Below, piece by piece: positions 25,081-32,425 of a stretch of 64,000 bases of DNA. Position numbers and translations under genes: made by a program. Each line of letters opens with the position of its first letter. The stretch's first letter is position 1. The notes below the pieces were generated by a model. That model was given only the letters and a program-made list of their open reading frames with translations, did no database searches and had not been told where the DNA came from. Origin of the DNA: Planococcus wigleyi (GTDB taxonomy: Bacteria; Bacillota; Bacilli; Bacillales_A; Planococcaceae); contig NZ_JACSPU010000006.1 of NCBI RefSeq assembly GCF_014836985.1, positions 123,161 through 187,160 of the forward strand, written 5' to 3'.

Positions 25081-26830
25081 CAACTGATTGGGTTTGGGAC
25101 ATTCCTGATTGGATTTTGTACATTTGGAAATAGGTGCCGCCAAGCTTCATCAATTCTTCATGAGAACCCGCTTCGGCAATTTCTCCTTTTTCCAGGACCA
25201 ATATACGGTCAGCATTTTTAATCGTCGACAAGCGATGCGCAATGATGAATGTCGTTCTCCCTTTTTTAAGGACATCCATGGCATGCTGGATGATTTCTTC
25301 CGTTTCTGTATCGATATTGGAAGTTGCTTCATCCAGGATTAAAATCGCGGGATCAAATGCCAAAGCTCTGGCAAAAGAGACCAATTGCCGTTGACCGGAA
25401 GAAAGGGTACTGCCTTTTTCCACTACCGGCTCATCGATGCCTTTCGGCAAATGATTCAATACTCGATCGCCTCCGACTGCCGCCAGCGCATCGACCACCA
25501 TTTCCCTGGTAATCCGTTCATCACCCAGCGTGACATTCGATTCGATTGTTCCACTGAACAGGTACGGATCCTGCAGCACAATCCCCATATGCTCCCTGAC
25601 TGCTTGTCTCGGCATATCGTTGACATTGGTGCCGTCAATCGTGATGGCACCATCCGATACATCATAGAAACGGAACAGCAGGTTCATAATCGAACTTTTT
25701 CCGGAACCGGTATGGCCAACTAAAGCCACTGTTTCTCCTTGCTTCGCTTCAAATGAAATATCTTTCAGAACATATTCCTGCTCCTTATAAGCAAACCAAA
25801 CATTTTCAAAACGGACATTGCCTTGATAGCGAGCTACCTTTTTGTCCACTACAGGCTCCCCTTTTTGATCCAGCAGACGGAATACCCGTTCAGCCGCCAC
25901 CAAAGCCTGCTCTAAGCGGCCGAACTGATTGACGATGCCGTTGATTGGATTGAAGAGACGGATAATGTAATCGATAAACGCATACAGGACACCGACCGTC
26001 ACAACTGTGCTGCCGGACATGGACGCTCCCCCGAAATACCAGACAAACAAAATGAACGTCATGGAGCGGAGCACGCCCACTAAGTTATAGGAAGCCGCTC
26101 CTTCAAGCACCAATAATTTCTTCTGGTATTTATAATGTTCATCGTTCAGTTCAGCAAACTCATCCTTCATCTGGCGCTCACGGCGGAACGCCTGAATAAT
26201 CGTCATGCCTTGAATCGATTCATTGATCATGGCATTCATTTCACTGACTTTTTCCCGTACCACATGATTGTAGCGGGCCGCATATTTTCGGTAGACCAAC
26301 ATCCAGACATAAAGCAGCGGAATCAAAACCAGGGTCATCGCAGCCATTTTCCAGTCAAGGTAAAACAAGGCGATGTAAATACCGCCCATATACATGAAAC
26401 TGGTGGCAAATTCAGACAAGACAGTCACAAACAAGTCACGGATGGCTTCTGTGTCATTGGTGATGCGCGATACCACCTTACCCGCCGGCAAATTATCAAA
26501 ATAGCGGATCGGCAAGGTTTGTGTATGCTCGTAGACATCATTGCGCATCTTGCGAATAATCCGGTTAGCTCCCTTCTGCAAAAGAATGGATTGCCAATAC
26601 CGGAAAATCGCCGTAACAATCGCCAATGCGAAAAACAAAGCCAGCAGATAAGCAATCGGTTCAAAGTCCAACGCATCTCCTGAAACGGCTATGTGGTTAT
26701 CGATAATTTCCTTGGCAATCAGCGGCGCTGCCAAATCGGCAGCTACTGCAATCGCCAGCATCACCAATCCCAAAATCAGCACAGATTTAAAATTTAAAGC
26801 ATATTGTACTAAACGTCTTCCTGTTCCCAT
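25076..26830 (-). CDS. yheH: Heterodimeric ABC exporter subunit (YheH/BmrD-like)
   Basis: The 584-residue half-transporter has six membrane spans (about residues 15-300) and a nucleotide-binding domain with Walker A GHTGSGKSS (near residue 375), signature LSSGQRQL and Walker B ILILDEATSNID with the normal catalytic Glu. It begins two bases after the yheI stop, with GGAGGTG overlapping that stop. The B. subtilis partner pair YheI/YheH (BmrCD) exports many drugs. This protein is shorter than B. subtilis YheH and lacks its extracellular insertion. The substrate range is inferred from the family only. Confidence 0.88.
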   Translation of the reverse strand: MGTGRRLVQYALNFKSVLILGLVMLAIAVAADLAAPLIAKEIIDNHIAVSGDALDFEPIAYLLALFFALAIVTAIFRYWQSILLQKGANRIIRKMRNDVYEHTQTLPIRYFDNLPAGKVVSRITNDTEAIRDLFVTVLSEFATSFMYMGGIYIALFYLDWKMAAMTLVLIPLLYVWMLVYRKYAARYNHVVREKVSEMNAMINESIQGMTIIQAFRRERQMKDEFAELNDEHYKYQKKLLVLEGAASYNLVGVLRSMTFILFVWYFGGASMSGSTVVTVGVLYAFIDYIIRLFNPINGIVNQFGRLEQALVAAERVFRLLDQKGEPVVDKKVARYQGNVRFENVWFAYKEQEYVLKDISFEAKQGETVALVGHTGSGKSSIMNLLFRFYDVSDGAITIDGTNVNDMPRQAVREHMGIVLQDPYLFSGTIESNVTLGDERITREMVVDALAAVGGDRVLNHLPKGIDEPVVEKGSTLSSGQRQLVSFARALAFDPAILILDEATSNIDTETEEIIQHAMDVLKKGRTTFIIAHRLSTIKNADRILVLEKGEIAEAGSHEELMKLGGTYFQMYKIQSGMSQTQSVG

Positions 26831-26832
26831 GA

Positions 26833-28569
26833 CTACACCTCCTCGATTTGCTGTCGGAGGTATTGTTCGTTATACCAGCCATTCGTTTCCAGCAAATCAC
26901 CATGAGTTCCTTCTTCAAGTATCTTGCCATCTTCCAGCACCACAATCCAATCGGCGTGCTGTACTGTAGACAGCCTGTGCGTAGTGATGATCGTAGTTTT
27001 ACCGGAACGTTCTGCCTGGATATTTTCAATGATGCGTGCTTCCGTTTTCGCATCGACGGCTGACAGCGAATCATCAAGAATCAGGATTTCCGGATTCTTG
27101 ATCAAAGCACGCGCAATAGAAATCCGTTGTTTCTGTCCTCCGGATAAAGCTACGCCTTTTTCACCGACCAGCGTATCCAGTCCATTCGGCAACAAGGCCA
27201 AATCTTTTTCGAAATAGGACAAGCGCAGCGCTTCAATCAATTCTTCTTCACTGGCATCCGATTTTCCGAACAGGATATTTTCCCGGATTGTCCGTGAAAA
27301 CAAGACATGGTCTTGAGGCACATAACCAATCCAACTGCGCAATTGGTCTTTCGTCAATTTCTTTAATTCAATGCCATTCATCAAAATAGATCCTTGTCCC
27401 GTCGGATACTCTCTCATCAATTGTTTGACGAAAGTCGTTTTTCCGCTGCCCGTCTTGCCGACAATGCCGAGTGTTTGGCCACTGTTCATGGACAAATTGA
27501 TGCCTTGTAGATTGATGGCATTAGACTGTGGATAAGTGAAACTGAAGTCCTTGAAGCCGATTCGTTCCGGCAGCCCTGTTATTGCGGGTTCTTTTGGATC
27601 CGTTACGTCTTCCGGATAATCCAATGTCTCATTGACACGGTCAAGGGAAGCATTGCCCCGCTGAAGAATATTGATCAGTTCGCCGATTGCAAACATCGGC
27701 CAGACAATCATGCCCAAATAGACATTGAAAGCGACCAGATCTCCAAGCGACATGGTTCCTTCCGCCACCAGAAACGCTCCATAACCGAGCCCGATCATAT
27801 AACTGATAGCAGTCAGCACCTTGGTCACTGGAGCAAACAGCGCATCGATCCGCTCAACAGCCATGTTTTTCTCATAGACATCATCGGTCATCTCAGCAAA
27901 TTGCTGCTCTGACGCACGTTCTTGGACATATGCCCGAATCACCCGAACGCCTCCGACTGATTCCAAAACATTGTCATTCATATCTCCAAACGCTTCCTGT
28001 GCTTCCATATAGCGCACGTGGATCTTTTTGCCCAGCATCTGAACGATAATTGCCAGTATCGGCAAAGGAATCATCGCCAGGAACGTCAATTCCCAAGACA
28101 CCAGCATCCCCATAGCCACAATGATGGTCGCCATGTATAAAGTCGAGTCCACCAATGTCAAAATACCAAATCCGGCTGTTTCGGAAATCGCCTTCAAGTC
28201 ATTTGTTGAACGGGCCATTAGATCACCTGTCCGATTTTTCTCGTAAAAAGTCGGTGTCATCTTCAGGAAATGCCCCATTAAACTTGACCGCAATTGGCGT
28301 TCAATGACATAGGCTCCGCCAAACAATTGATACTGCCAGACAAAGTTGATGAAGTAAGCCAACACCATCGCCACGGCGAGAACAGCAATATACTGCCACA
28401 TCAATTCTGCCGTCAGTTGTTCCTGTGCGATCGAATCGATGGCGACCCCAATCAGCCAGGGCGGAATAATTTCTATAATATTTGCAATGAAAAGCAGGCC
28501 GATAGCTGTGGTGTATCGCACCCAATTTTCTTTAAAAAACCATCTTAATTTCCATAACACATCAAACAT
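26833..28569 (-). CDS. yheI: Heterodimeric ABC exporter subunit with degenerate catalytic site (YheI/BmrC-like)
   Basis: The 578-residue half-transporter has six membrane spans and a nucleotide-binding domain with Walker A GKTGSGKTT (near residue 370), canonical signature LSGGQKQRIS and Walker B ILILDDSLSAVD. Here Asp replaces the catalytic Glu. This asymmetry with yheH, one consensus and one degenerate site, is typical of heterodimeric exporters such as BmrCD. A leader of about 535 bases with two tiny ORFs, duplicated segments and an intrinsic terminator lies upstream, which points to attenuation control. Confidence 0.9.
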   Translation of the reverse strand: MFDVLWKLRWFFKENWVRYTTAIGLLFIANIIEIIPPWLIGVAIDSIAQEQLTAELMWQYIAVLAVAMVLAYFINFVWQYQLFGGAYVIERQLRSSLMGHFLKMTPTFYEKNRTGDLMARSTNDLKAISETAGFGILTLVDSTLYMATIIVAMGMLVSWELTFLAMIPLPILAIIVQMLGKKIHVRYMEAQEAFGDMNDNVLESVGGVRVIRAYVQERASEQQFAEMTDDVYEKNMAVERIDALFAPVTKVLTAISYMIGLGYGAFLVAEGTMSLGDLVAFNVYLGMIVWPMFAIGELINILQRGNASLDRVNETLDYPEDVTDPKEPAITGLPERIGFKDFSFTYPQSNAINLQGINLSMNSGQTLGIVGKTGSGKTTFVKQLMREYPTGQGSILMNGIELKKLTKDQLRSWIGYVPQDHVLFSRTIRENILFGKSDASEEELIEALRLSYFEKDLALLPNGLDTLVGEKGVALSGGQKQRISIARALIKNPEILILDDSLSAVDAKTEARIIENIQAERSGKTTIITTHRLSTVQHADWIVVLEDGKILEEGTHGDLLETNGWYNEQYLRQQIEEV

Positions 28570-28599
28570 TACTTACGCCTTCTTTCTTTTTCCCGTTGG

Positions 28600-28656
28600 C
28601 TAATCGCCTTCTAACGATTCCTTAATCATGATTTTCCCTTTTTGAATTTGTTTCAT
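28600..28656 (-). CDS. Tiny ORF 2 in the yheIH leader (18 codons)
   Basis: ATG 28656 opens an 18-codon frame (MKQIQKGKIMIKESLEGD) ending 30 bases before yheI. It is preceded by GAGGAG nine bases away and by TTGGAG closer in; an in-frame ATG at 28665 is also possible. In B. subtilis a small ORF (bmrB) precedes bmrC and couples translation to expression, so this may play a similar part. No sequence similarity is claimed. Confidence 0.5.
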   Translation of the reverse strand: MKQIQKGKIMIKESLEGD

Positions 28657-28680
28657 CTCCAACATCTCCTCGTATTTTTT

Positions 28681-28810
28681 TATCCCGCTTTAACGTTCAG
28701 TACGACTCCTTCTTCTCCGAGTGGGAGTCTACTGTCCGTAAAAGTCCGATTGGATCAACTAACACTCAGTGGGGAAAAACTTCCACTGAGTGAAGTTTCT
28801 CTTTATTTAA
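28681..28810 (-). repeat. Leader module B: direct repeat with hairpins
   Basis: This segment repeats module A at 29021-29102. TATCCC..TAACG.TCAG (28681-28700), a 27-base block at 28743-28769 matching 26 of 27 bases of 29039-29065, and TGAAGTTTC-CTTTATTT are shared. It contains a perfect 10-bp inverted repeat (CACTCAGTGG at 28763-28772, CCACTGAGTG at 28783-28792). An extra insertion at 28701-28742 forms a second hairpin (CAGTAGACTCC/GGAGTC-G-TACTG). Each module ends next to a Shine-Dalgarno and a tiny ORF. Confidence 0.75.
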
Positions 28811-28833
28811 ACAGTTAAAAAACTGAATAAAAC

Positions 28834-28871
28834 ACAAAAAAGCGCACGCCTGGTTTATGGGCGCACGCTCA
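28834..28871 (-). terminator. Attenuator-type terminator in the yheIH leader
   Basis: On the minus strand AGCGTGCGCC and GGCGTGCGCT pair (two G-U pairs) around CATAAACCA, followed by six T residues. It lies inside the leader, after tiny ORF 1 and about 265 bases before yheI, so read-through must be regulated for yheIH to be expressed. Confidence 0.8.
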
Positions 28872-28927
28872 TATAAACAAGACAAGGTAGCAGACCCGTC
28901 CTGTTTACTTCTAATTCCGAAATAAAT

Positions 28928-28999
28928 TTAAAGAATAATAACAGAAGGGTCTGGCGATGATATTAAATTGATTGAAGTTGTATTTTTAAACTTTTCCAT
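28928..28999 (-). CDS. Leader peptide ORF 1 of the yheIH operon (23 codons)
   Basis: ATG 28999 lies eight bases after a strong AAAGGAGG and opens a 23-codon frame (MEKFKNTTSINL, then ISSPDPSVIIL). The CCAGACCC codons for SPDP (GGGTCTG at 28947-28953 on the plus strand) are complementary to GGGTCTG of the downstream RNA (CAGACCC at 28891-28897). That downstream segment can instead join a hairpin of ACAGGAC with GTCTTGT. A ribosome on this ORF would therefore influence folding before the terminator at 28834-28871. This is the logic of ribosome-mediated attenuation. Confidence 0.65.
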   Translation of the reverse strand: MEKFKNTTSINLISSPDPSVIIL

Positions 29000-29020
29000 C
29001 GTCATTACCTCCTTTTCTCT

Positions 29021-29102
29021 TATCCCACGTTAACGGTCAGTCCGATTTGATCAACTAACACTCAGCAAAAATTCGACACTGACTGAAGTTTCACTTTATT
29101 TG
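29021..29102 (-). repeat. Leader module A: direct repeat near the 5' end of the yheIH transcript
   Basis: This is the promoter-proximal copy of the module found at 28681-28810. Its hairpin (CAGTCAG/CTGAGTG) is imperfect, whereas that of module B is perfect. It ends just before the Shine-Dalgarno of tiny ORF 1. Confidence 0.7.
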
Positions 29103-29110
29103 TTAAATCA

Positions 29111-29140
29111 AGAGTACCAAAGTCTTTTTTGAATTGTCAA
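29111..29140 (-). promoter_or_regulatory. yheIH operon promoter
   Basis: A consensus TTGACA (29140-29135), an 18-base spacer and TACTCT (29116-29111) with an upstream TG (extended -10) face the yheI leader. The predicted leader is about 535 bases long. Confidence 0.6.
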
Positions 29141-29177
29141 CATTTTTCGAAAATAAATTTTCCAAAAAATAGCGGAT

Positions 29178-29202
29178 GTTTCATTCTGAGGTCTGAGGGT
29201 AA
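29178..29202 (+). promoter_or_regulatory. SigB-type promoter of the universal stress gene
   Basis: GTTTCA (29178-29183), a 13-base spacer and GGGTAA (29197-29202) match the general-stress sigma-B consensus (GTTTAA, 12-15 bases, GGGTAT). Confidence 0.65.
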
Positions 29203-29237
29203 TTTAGAACTAAGAGAATAAGGCGAGGTGAAAGGAA

Positions 29238-29756
29238 ATGTATAAAAACATTGCAGTGGCTTATGATGGATCTGACGGAAGCCGGATTGCATTCGATAAA
29301 GCTGTTGAATTTGTTAAAGCGTTGCCCGATACCAAACTTTCAGTGATTTATGTCAATGAAGATTATCGTGAGAGTGTCGGTTACATGAGTACAGGCACTG
29401 CTTCAGCTCCCGTAATCTCAGCAAATGTCGACAGTAATTATGCTCAGTTCATGCCACCTGAAATTGGCGATGAAGGTTACCGGCCACCAAACGACTACGA
29501 TAACTCAACAGTGGAATATTCAAAGCACATGCATAACTCTATCCAGCAGCAATTGGATATACACCAAATTAAAGCTTCCGTACTGGCTCTGGAAGGAAAT
29601 GCAGCTAAAACGATTGCCGCTTTTATCGAAGAGCAGAAGATTGACTTACTGGTCATCGGCAACAGCGGAAAATCGGGATTGCAGAAATTCTTTGTGGGTT
29701 CAGTCAGCAAAAAGCTGATCAAAGATTCAGCCAGCTCCATTTTAGTCGTCAAATAA
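29238..29756 (+). CDS. Universal stress protein (UspA family)
   Basis: The 172-residue protein has the UspA fold signature: NIAVAYDGSDGS at the N-terminus and the ATP-binding pattern G-2x-G-9x-G-S near the C-terminus (GNSGKSGLQKFFVGS, near residue 140). It probably binds ATP. A central insertion of about 30 residues (VDSNYAQF to YDNSTVEYS) is longer than in minimal UspA proteins. A SigB-type promoter lies 36 bases upstream, in keeping with a general stress role. Confidence 0.92.
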   Translation: MYKNIAVAYDGSDGSRIAFDKAVEFVKALPDTKLSVIYVNEDYRESVGYMSTGTASAPVISANVDSNYAQFMPPEIGDEGYRPPNDYDNSTVEYSKHMHNSIQQQLDIHQIKASVLALEGNAAKTIAAFIEEQKIDLLVIGNSGKSGLQKFFVGSVSKKLIKDSASSILVVK

Positions 29757-29808
29757 GAAACCCGGTCTGCTGGACTTATATAACCATCAGCAGTACCGGG
29801 TCTTTTTA
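29757..29808 (+). terminator. Terminator after the universal stress gene
   Basis: ACCCGGT-CT-GCTG and CAGC-AGT-ACCGGGT pair, followed by CTTTTT. Confidence 0.82.
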
Positions 29809-29852
29809 GCATAAAAGTGAAAAACGATCACATTTTCATCACAAATTGAGCA

Positions 29853-29877
29853 GTTTAACTTTACGATAGATGGGTAA
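29853..29877 (+). promoter_or_regulatory. SigB-type promoter of the ArsC-like gene
   Basis: GTTTAA (29853-29858), a 13-base spacer and GGGTAA (29872-29877) are a near-perfect SigB promoter, 52 bases before the start codon. Confidence 0.7.
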
Positions 29878-29928
29878 AGATTACTAGTAGCAAAATTCAG
29901 TTCGACCAATAGGAAGAAGGGATCACCC

Positions 29929-30372
29929 ATGCCAAGACATACTGTTTATTTTCTATCTTCTCACCAGGACCGTGGATTGATGGCTGAAATCTGGGCTAAT
30001 CGATTAATGCTTCCTGACTGGGAAATTCGCAGCGCTGCATGGACGCAAAGCCCTCAATCTTCTTTCAATGAAATTCCTCTAGAAGTAATGAAAGAAGTGA
30101 TATTGGATTTGCCGCCAGTTGAACCACGCAAATATAATTCTGAAGAAGTGAGTGAAGCCGATCTGATCATCGCTTTACATGATGGAGAGCTGGAGCATGG
30201 AGATATCCCAACGGATCTACCGAGCCAAAAATTACTGCGATGGGACATTCGCAACCCCGAGCTGCGCAGTAGCGACAGCATTGAACAATGGGCACTTTAT
30301 CAGGAAATTTGCGACGAAATCGCTGTGAATATAAAAAACATGGAACCTTATTTCCGTGCAGATTACGTATAA
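29929..30372 (+). CDS. Arsenate-reductase/LMW-phosphatase-like protein lacking its catalytic cysteines
   Basis: The 147-residue protein aligns by eye along its whole length with thioredoxin-coupled ArsC. YFLSSHQDRGLMAEIWA sits where ArsC has YFLCTGNSCRSQMAEGWA, IRSAAW matches VYSAG, VMKEV matches AMKEV, ADLIIALHD matches ADLVVTLCG, RWDIRNPE matches HWGFDDPA, and WALYQEICDEI matches WAFFQRVRDEI. The nucleophile Cys10 is Ser, the P-loop is one residue shorter, and the two resolving cysteines are also gone. It is therefore probably a non-catalytic relative with a binding or regulatory role. A SigB-type promoter precedes it and a terminator follows, so it is a single-gene stress unit. Confidence 0.7.
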   Translation: MPRHTVYFLSSHQDRGLMAEIWANRLMLPDWEIRSAAWTQSPQSSFNEIPLEVMKEVILDLPPVEPRKYNSEEVSEADLIIALHDGELEHGDIPTDLPSQKLLRWDIRNPELRSSDSIEQWALYQEICDEIAVNIKNMEPYFRADYV

Positions 30373-30404
30373 AACCTTCACCGGTATATTGGTGAAGGTT
30401 TTGT
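30373..30404 (+). terminator. Terminator after the ArsC-like gene
   Basis: AACCTTCACC and GGTGAAGGTT pair around TATATT-like bases, followed by TTGTG. Confidence 0.75.
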
Positions 30405-30528
30405 GCGTCTTATAGATATTTTTCGCTAAATGTTATTCCAGAGTTCCGAAGGCGCCGGATCAGCTGAACGTTGCAACAGGAAATCTCACTTTTAGTTCAT
30501 GGTCCACTAAACGGGCGCTTGTGCTTTT

Positions 30529-31152
30529 CTAACTATACAAAACCGCTCGGACCGGACTCCCGTCCCCGCCTTTAATCTTCAGGGGCAATGCCGCTAATCG
30601 GAATATCCCTTCTGCTACATCATCGAGTACGATTCCTTCCAAGATAAAACGCTGATGACGGTTCATTGCCTGATGCATCGGCAATTCCTTGCTGGTTTCG
30701 GGATCGACCGATGGCACATCGACTCCTAAAAGATTGACTCCATTGTCTGTCAACCATTGGGCAATCGATACATCGAACACTGGCCAGGTTTCCGGAAATG
30801 CAGTTCTGTTTTTCCAGGAAGCCGTTTTCAACAAGACAGCTGTAACGCCTTCTTCAAGTGGTTTCAAATCAGATAAATTGATTTTGTTAAGTCCACTGAC
30901 GTCCATGACCTGCGCTTTGCATAAATAGATGTCCAATGGCAGCTCATGCGTTTGCAACCCTTGGTCATCGTAATGAAAAGGTGCATCGATATGAGTGCCG
31001 ATATGGGTACTGCTCTGCAGTTTCCCGACATTGACTGATCCGCTTTCTTGTTTAGTTACAGAAAGTTCATAGCTAAACGGCACATCTCCCGGCCATTCCG
31101 GCGTTGTGCCACTCAATTCCATCGAAATATCAATAATTTTTTCAGGTTTCAT
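30529..31152 (-). CDS. kynB: Kynurenine formamidase
   Basis: KynB hydrolyses N-formylkynurenine to kynurenine and formate. The 207-residue length is typical, and the metal-binding signature HIGTHIDAPFHY lies at residues 51-62. DVPSVDP (near residue 143) is another family block. Its ATG directly follows the kynU stop, and it is the last gene of chrA-kynU-kynB. No tryptophan 2,3-dioxygenase gene (kynA), which would make the substrate, is in this window. Confidence 0.9.
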   Translation of the reverse strand: MKPEKIIDISMELSGTTPEWPGDVPFSYELSVTKQESGSVNVGKLQSSTHIGTHIDAPFHYDDQGLQTHELPLDIYLCKAQVMDVSGLNKINLSDLKPLEEGVTAVLLKTASWKNRTAFPETWPVFDVSIAQWLTDNGVNLLGVDVPSVDPETSKELPMHQAMNRHQRFILEGIVLDDVAEGIFRLAALPLKIKGGDGSPVRAVLYS

Positions 31153-32412
31153 TCAAGCCACCACATTTCGTTCGTTGCTGAAATTTTTATAAGTTTCATT
31201 TTCCATAATGTTCTTCAGCTTTTCTGCCACTTGTTCGACATCGCTGAACGATGTATAGAAAGAGATTGGCGCCAACCGGATAATGTTCGGTGCGCGGAAA
31301 TCCGGAATGATTTTTGCTTCTTTCAAAGCTTTGCAGATTCTTGCCGCTTCCGGATGGGCAAAAGCGATATGCCCGCCTCTGGCATCGTCCTCTATCGGTG
31401 TCACATCGACCAGTTCAGGAACCTGTTGGCCAATAAGCTGTCTTAGAAGTGTTGTCAGCTGCAGCGATTTTTGGCGGATTGCTTCAATGCCTGCTTCTTC
31501 GAACAGTTCCAGGCTGCCCAGAAGAGGAGCCATGCTGAAAATATGCGGTGTCCCGATCTGATAGGCACCTGCTCCTTCAGCTTTGGAAAATTCATGATCC
31601 ATATCGAACTGGCGCGTCTTATCAGAACCGAACCAGCCAGCATTTCCTGGCAATAGGTGATGATGCCGTTCATGCAAATAAAGGCCGCCAGTTCCACCCG
31701 GTCCGGAGTTCATGTATTTATAATGGCACCAAACAGCAAAATCCACACCAGCGTCATGAAGTTCGTGTGGCATAGCGCCAATTGAGTGCGCTAAATCAAA
31801 GCCGACAAGAATGCCTTTTTGATGGGCAGCTTCTGCAATTTCCCGTATCGGCAACAACTGGCCACTCCGGTACAACACAGACGGCAACAGCAATACAGCC
31901 ACGTCGTCTGTCAGCTGTTCGATAATATCATTCAGATCTAATGTATACCCATCTCGGCTCCCCACTTTGCGCATCGCTTCAGCCGGATCCAATCCACGCA
32001 GACGAAGGTGGCTTTCCACCGCGTAAATATCCGATGGGAAATTCAAATCGTCCACGACGATTGCAAACCGCTCAGGCCTCGGCTGGAACACTGTCGACAG
32101 CATTTGATGGATGTTTGAGGTGATCGATCCCGTCACCATCACTTCATGCGGCTGTGCACCTACTAAAGGCGCAACACGCGCACTCAACGATTCCGCTAAC
32201 GTAAACCACGGATGCTCCCCTTCGGTCCATCCATCGATACCGAATGTCTTCCAGCTTTCCATCAAGTTCTGCAATGCTGTTTCTGCTCGCTTAGACATCA
32301 ATCCAAGGGAATTGCCGTCCATGTACACCATTTCTTTCTCCACAAAAAACTCCTGTTTAAAATTCGCCAACGGATCCTGTTGATCCAATCTTTTGCCTGA
32401 ATTCATTTCCAT
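31153..32412 (-). CDS. kynU: Kynureninase
   Basis: KynU is a PLP enzyme that cleaves kynurenine to anthranilate and alanine. The 419-residue length is standard. The fold-type I PLP site is clear: FDLAHSIGAMPHEL holds the cofactor Asp and WCHYKYMNSGPGG the Schiff-base Lys (near residue 230). It starts 13 bases after the chrA stop and is followed without a gap by kynB. Together they can turn formylkynurenine into anthranilate, feeding tryptophan synthesis or quinolone-type products. Confidence 0.95.
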   Translation of the reverse strand: MEMNSGKRLDQQDPLANFKQEFFVEKEMVYMDGNSLGLMSKRAETALQNLMESWKTFGIDGWTEGEHPWFTLAESLSARVAPLVGAQPHEVMVTGSITSNIHQMLSTVFQPRPERFAIVVDDLNFPSDIYAVESHLRLRGLDPAEAMRKVGSRDGYTLDLNDIIEQLTDDVAVLLLPSVLYRSGQLLPIREIAEAAHQKGILVGFDLAHSIGAMPHELHDAGVDFAVWCHYKYMNSGPGGTGGLYLHERHHHLLPGNAGWFGSDKTRQFDMDHEFSKAEGAGAYQIGTPHIFSMAPLLGSLELFEEAGIEAIRQKSLQLTTLLRQLIGQQVPELVDVTPIEDDARGGHIAFAHPEAARICKALKEAKIIPDFRAPNIIRLAPISFYTSFSDVEQVAEKLKNIMENETYKNFSNERNVVA

Positions 32413-32425
32413 CCCCCTCTAGCCA

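Noticed and set aside
26135..26683. Long plus-strand frame opposite the ABC exporter gene
   Set aside because: It is a shadow of yheH; composition and lack of start signals argue against coding. The same holds for frames opposite the CDF, comB, and Ig-repeat genes.
28657..29110. T-box riboswitch in the yheIH leader
   Set aside because: No AGGGTGGNACCGCG-type core is present; the leader ORF and direct repeats explain the structure better.
30405..30528. Possible RNA element between the ArsC-like gene and kynB
   Set aside because: No stable stem or promoter was recognisable.
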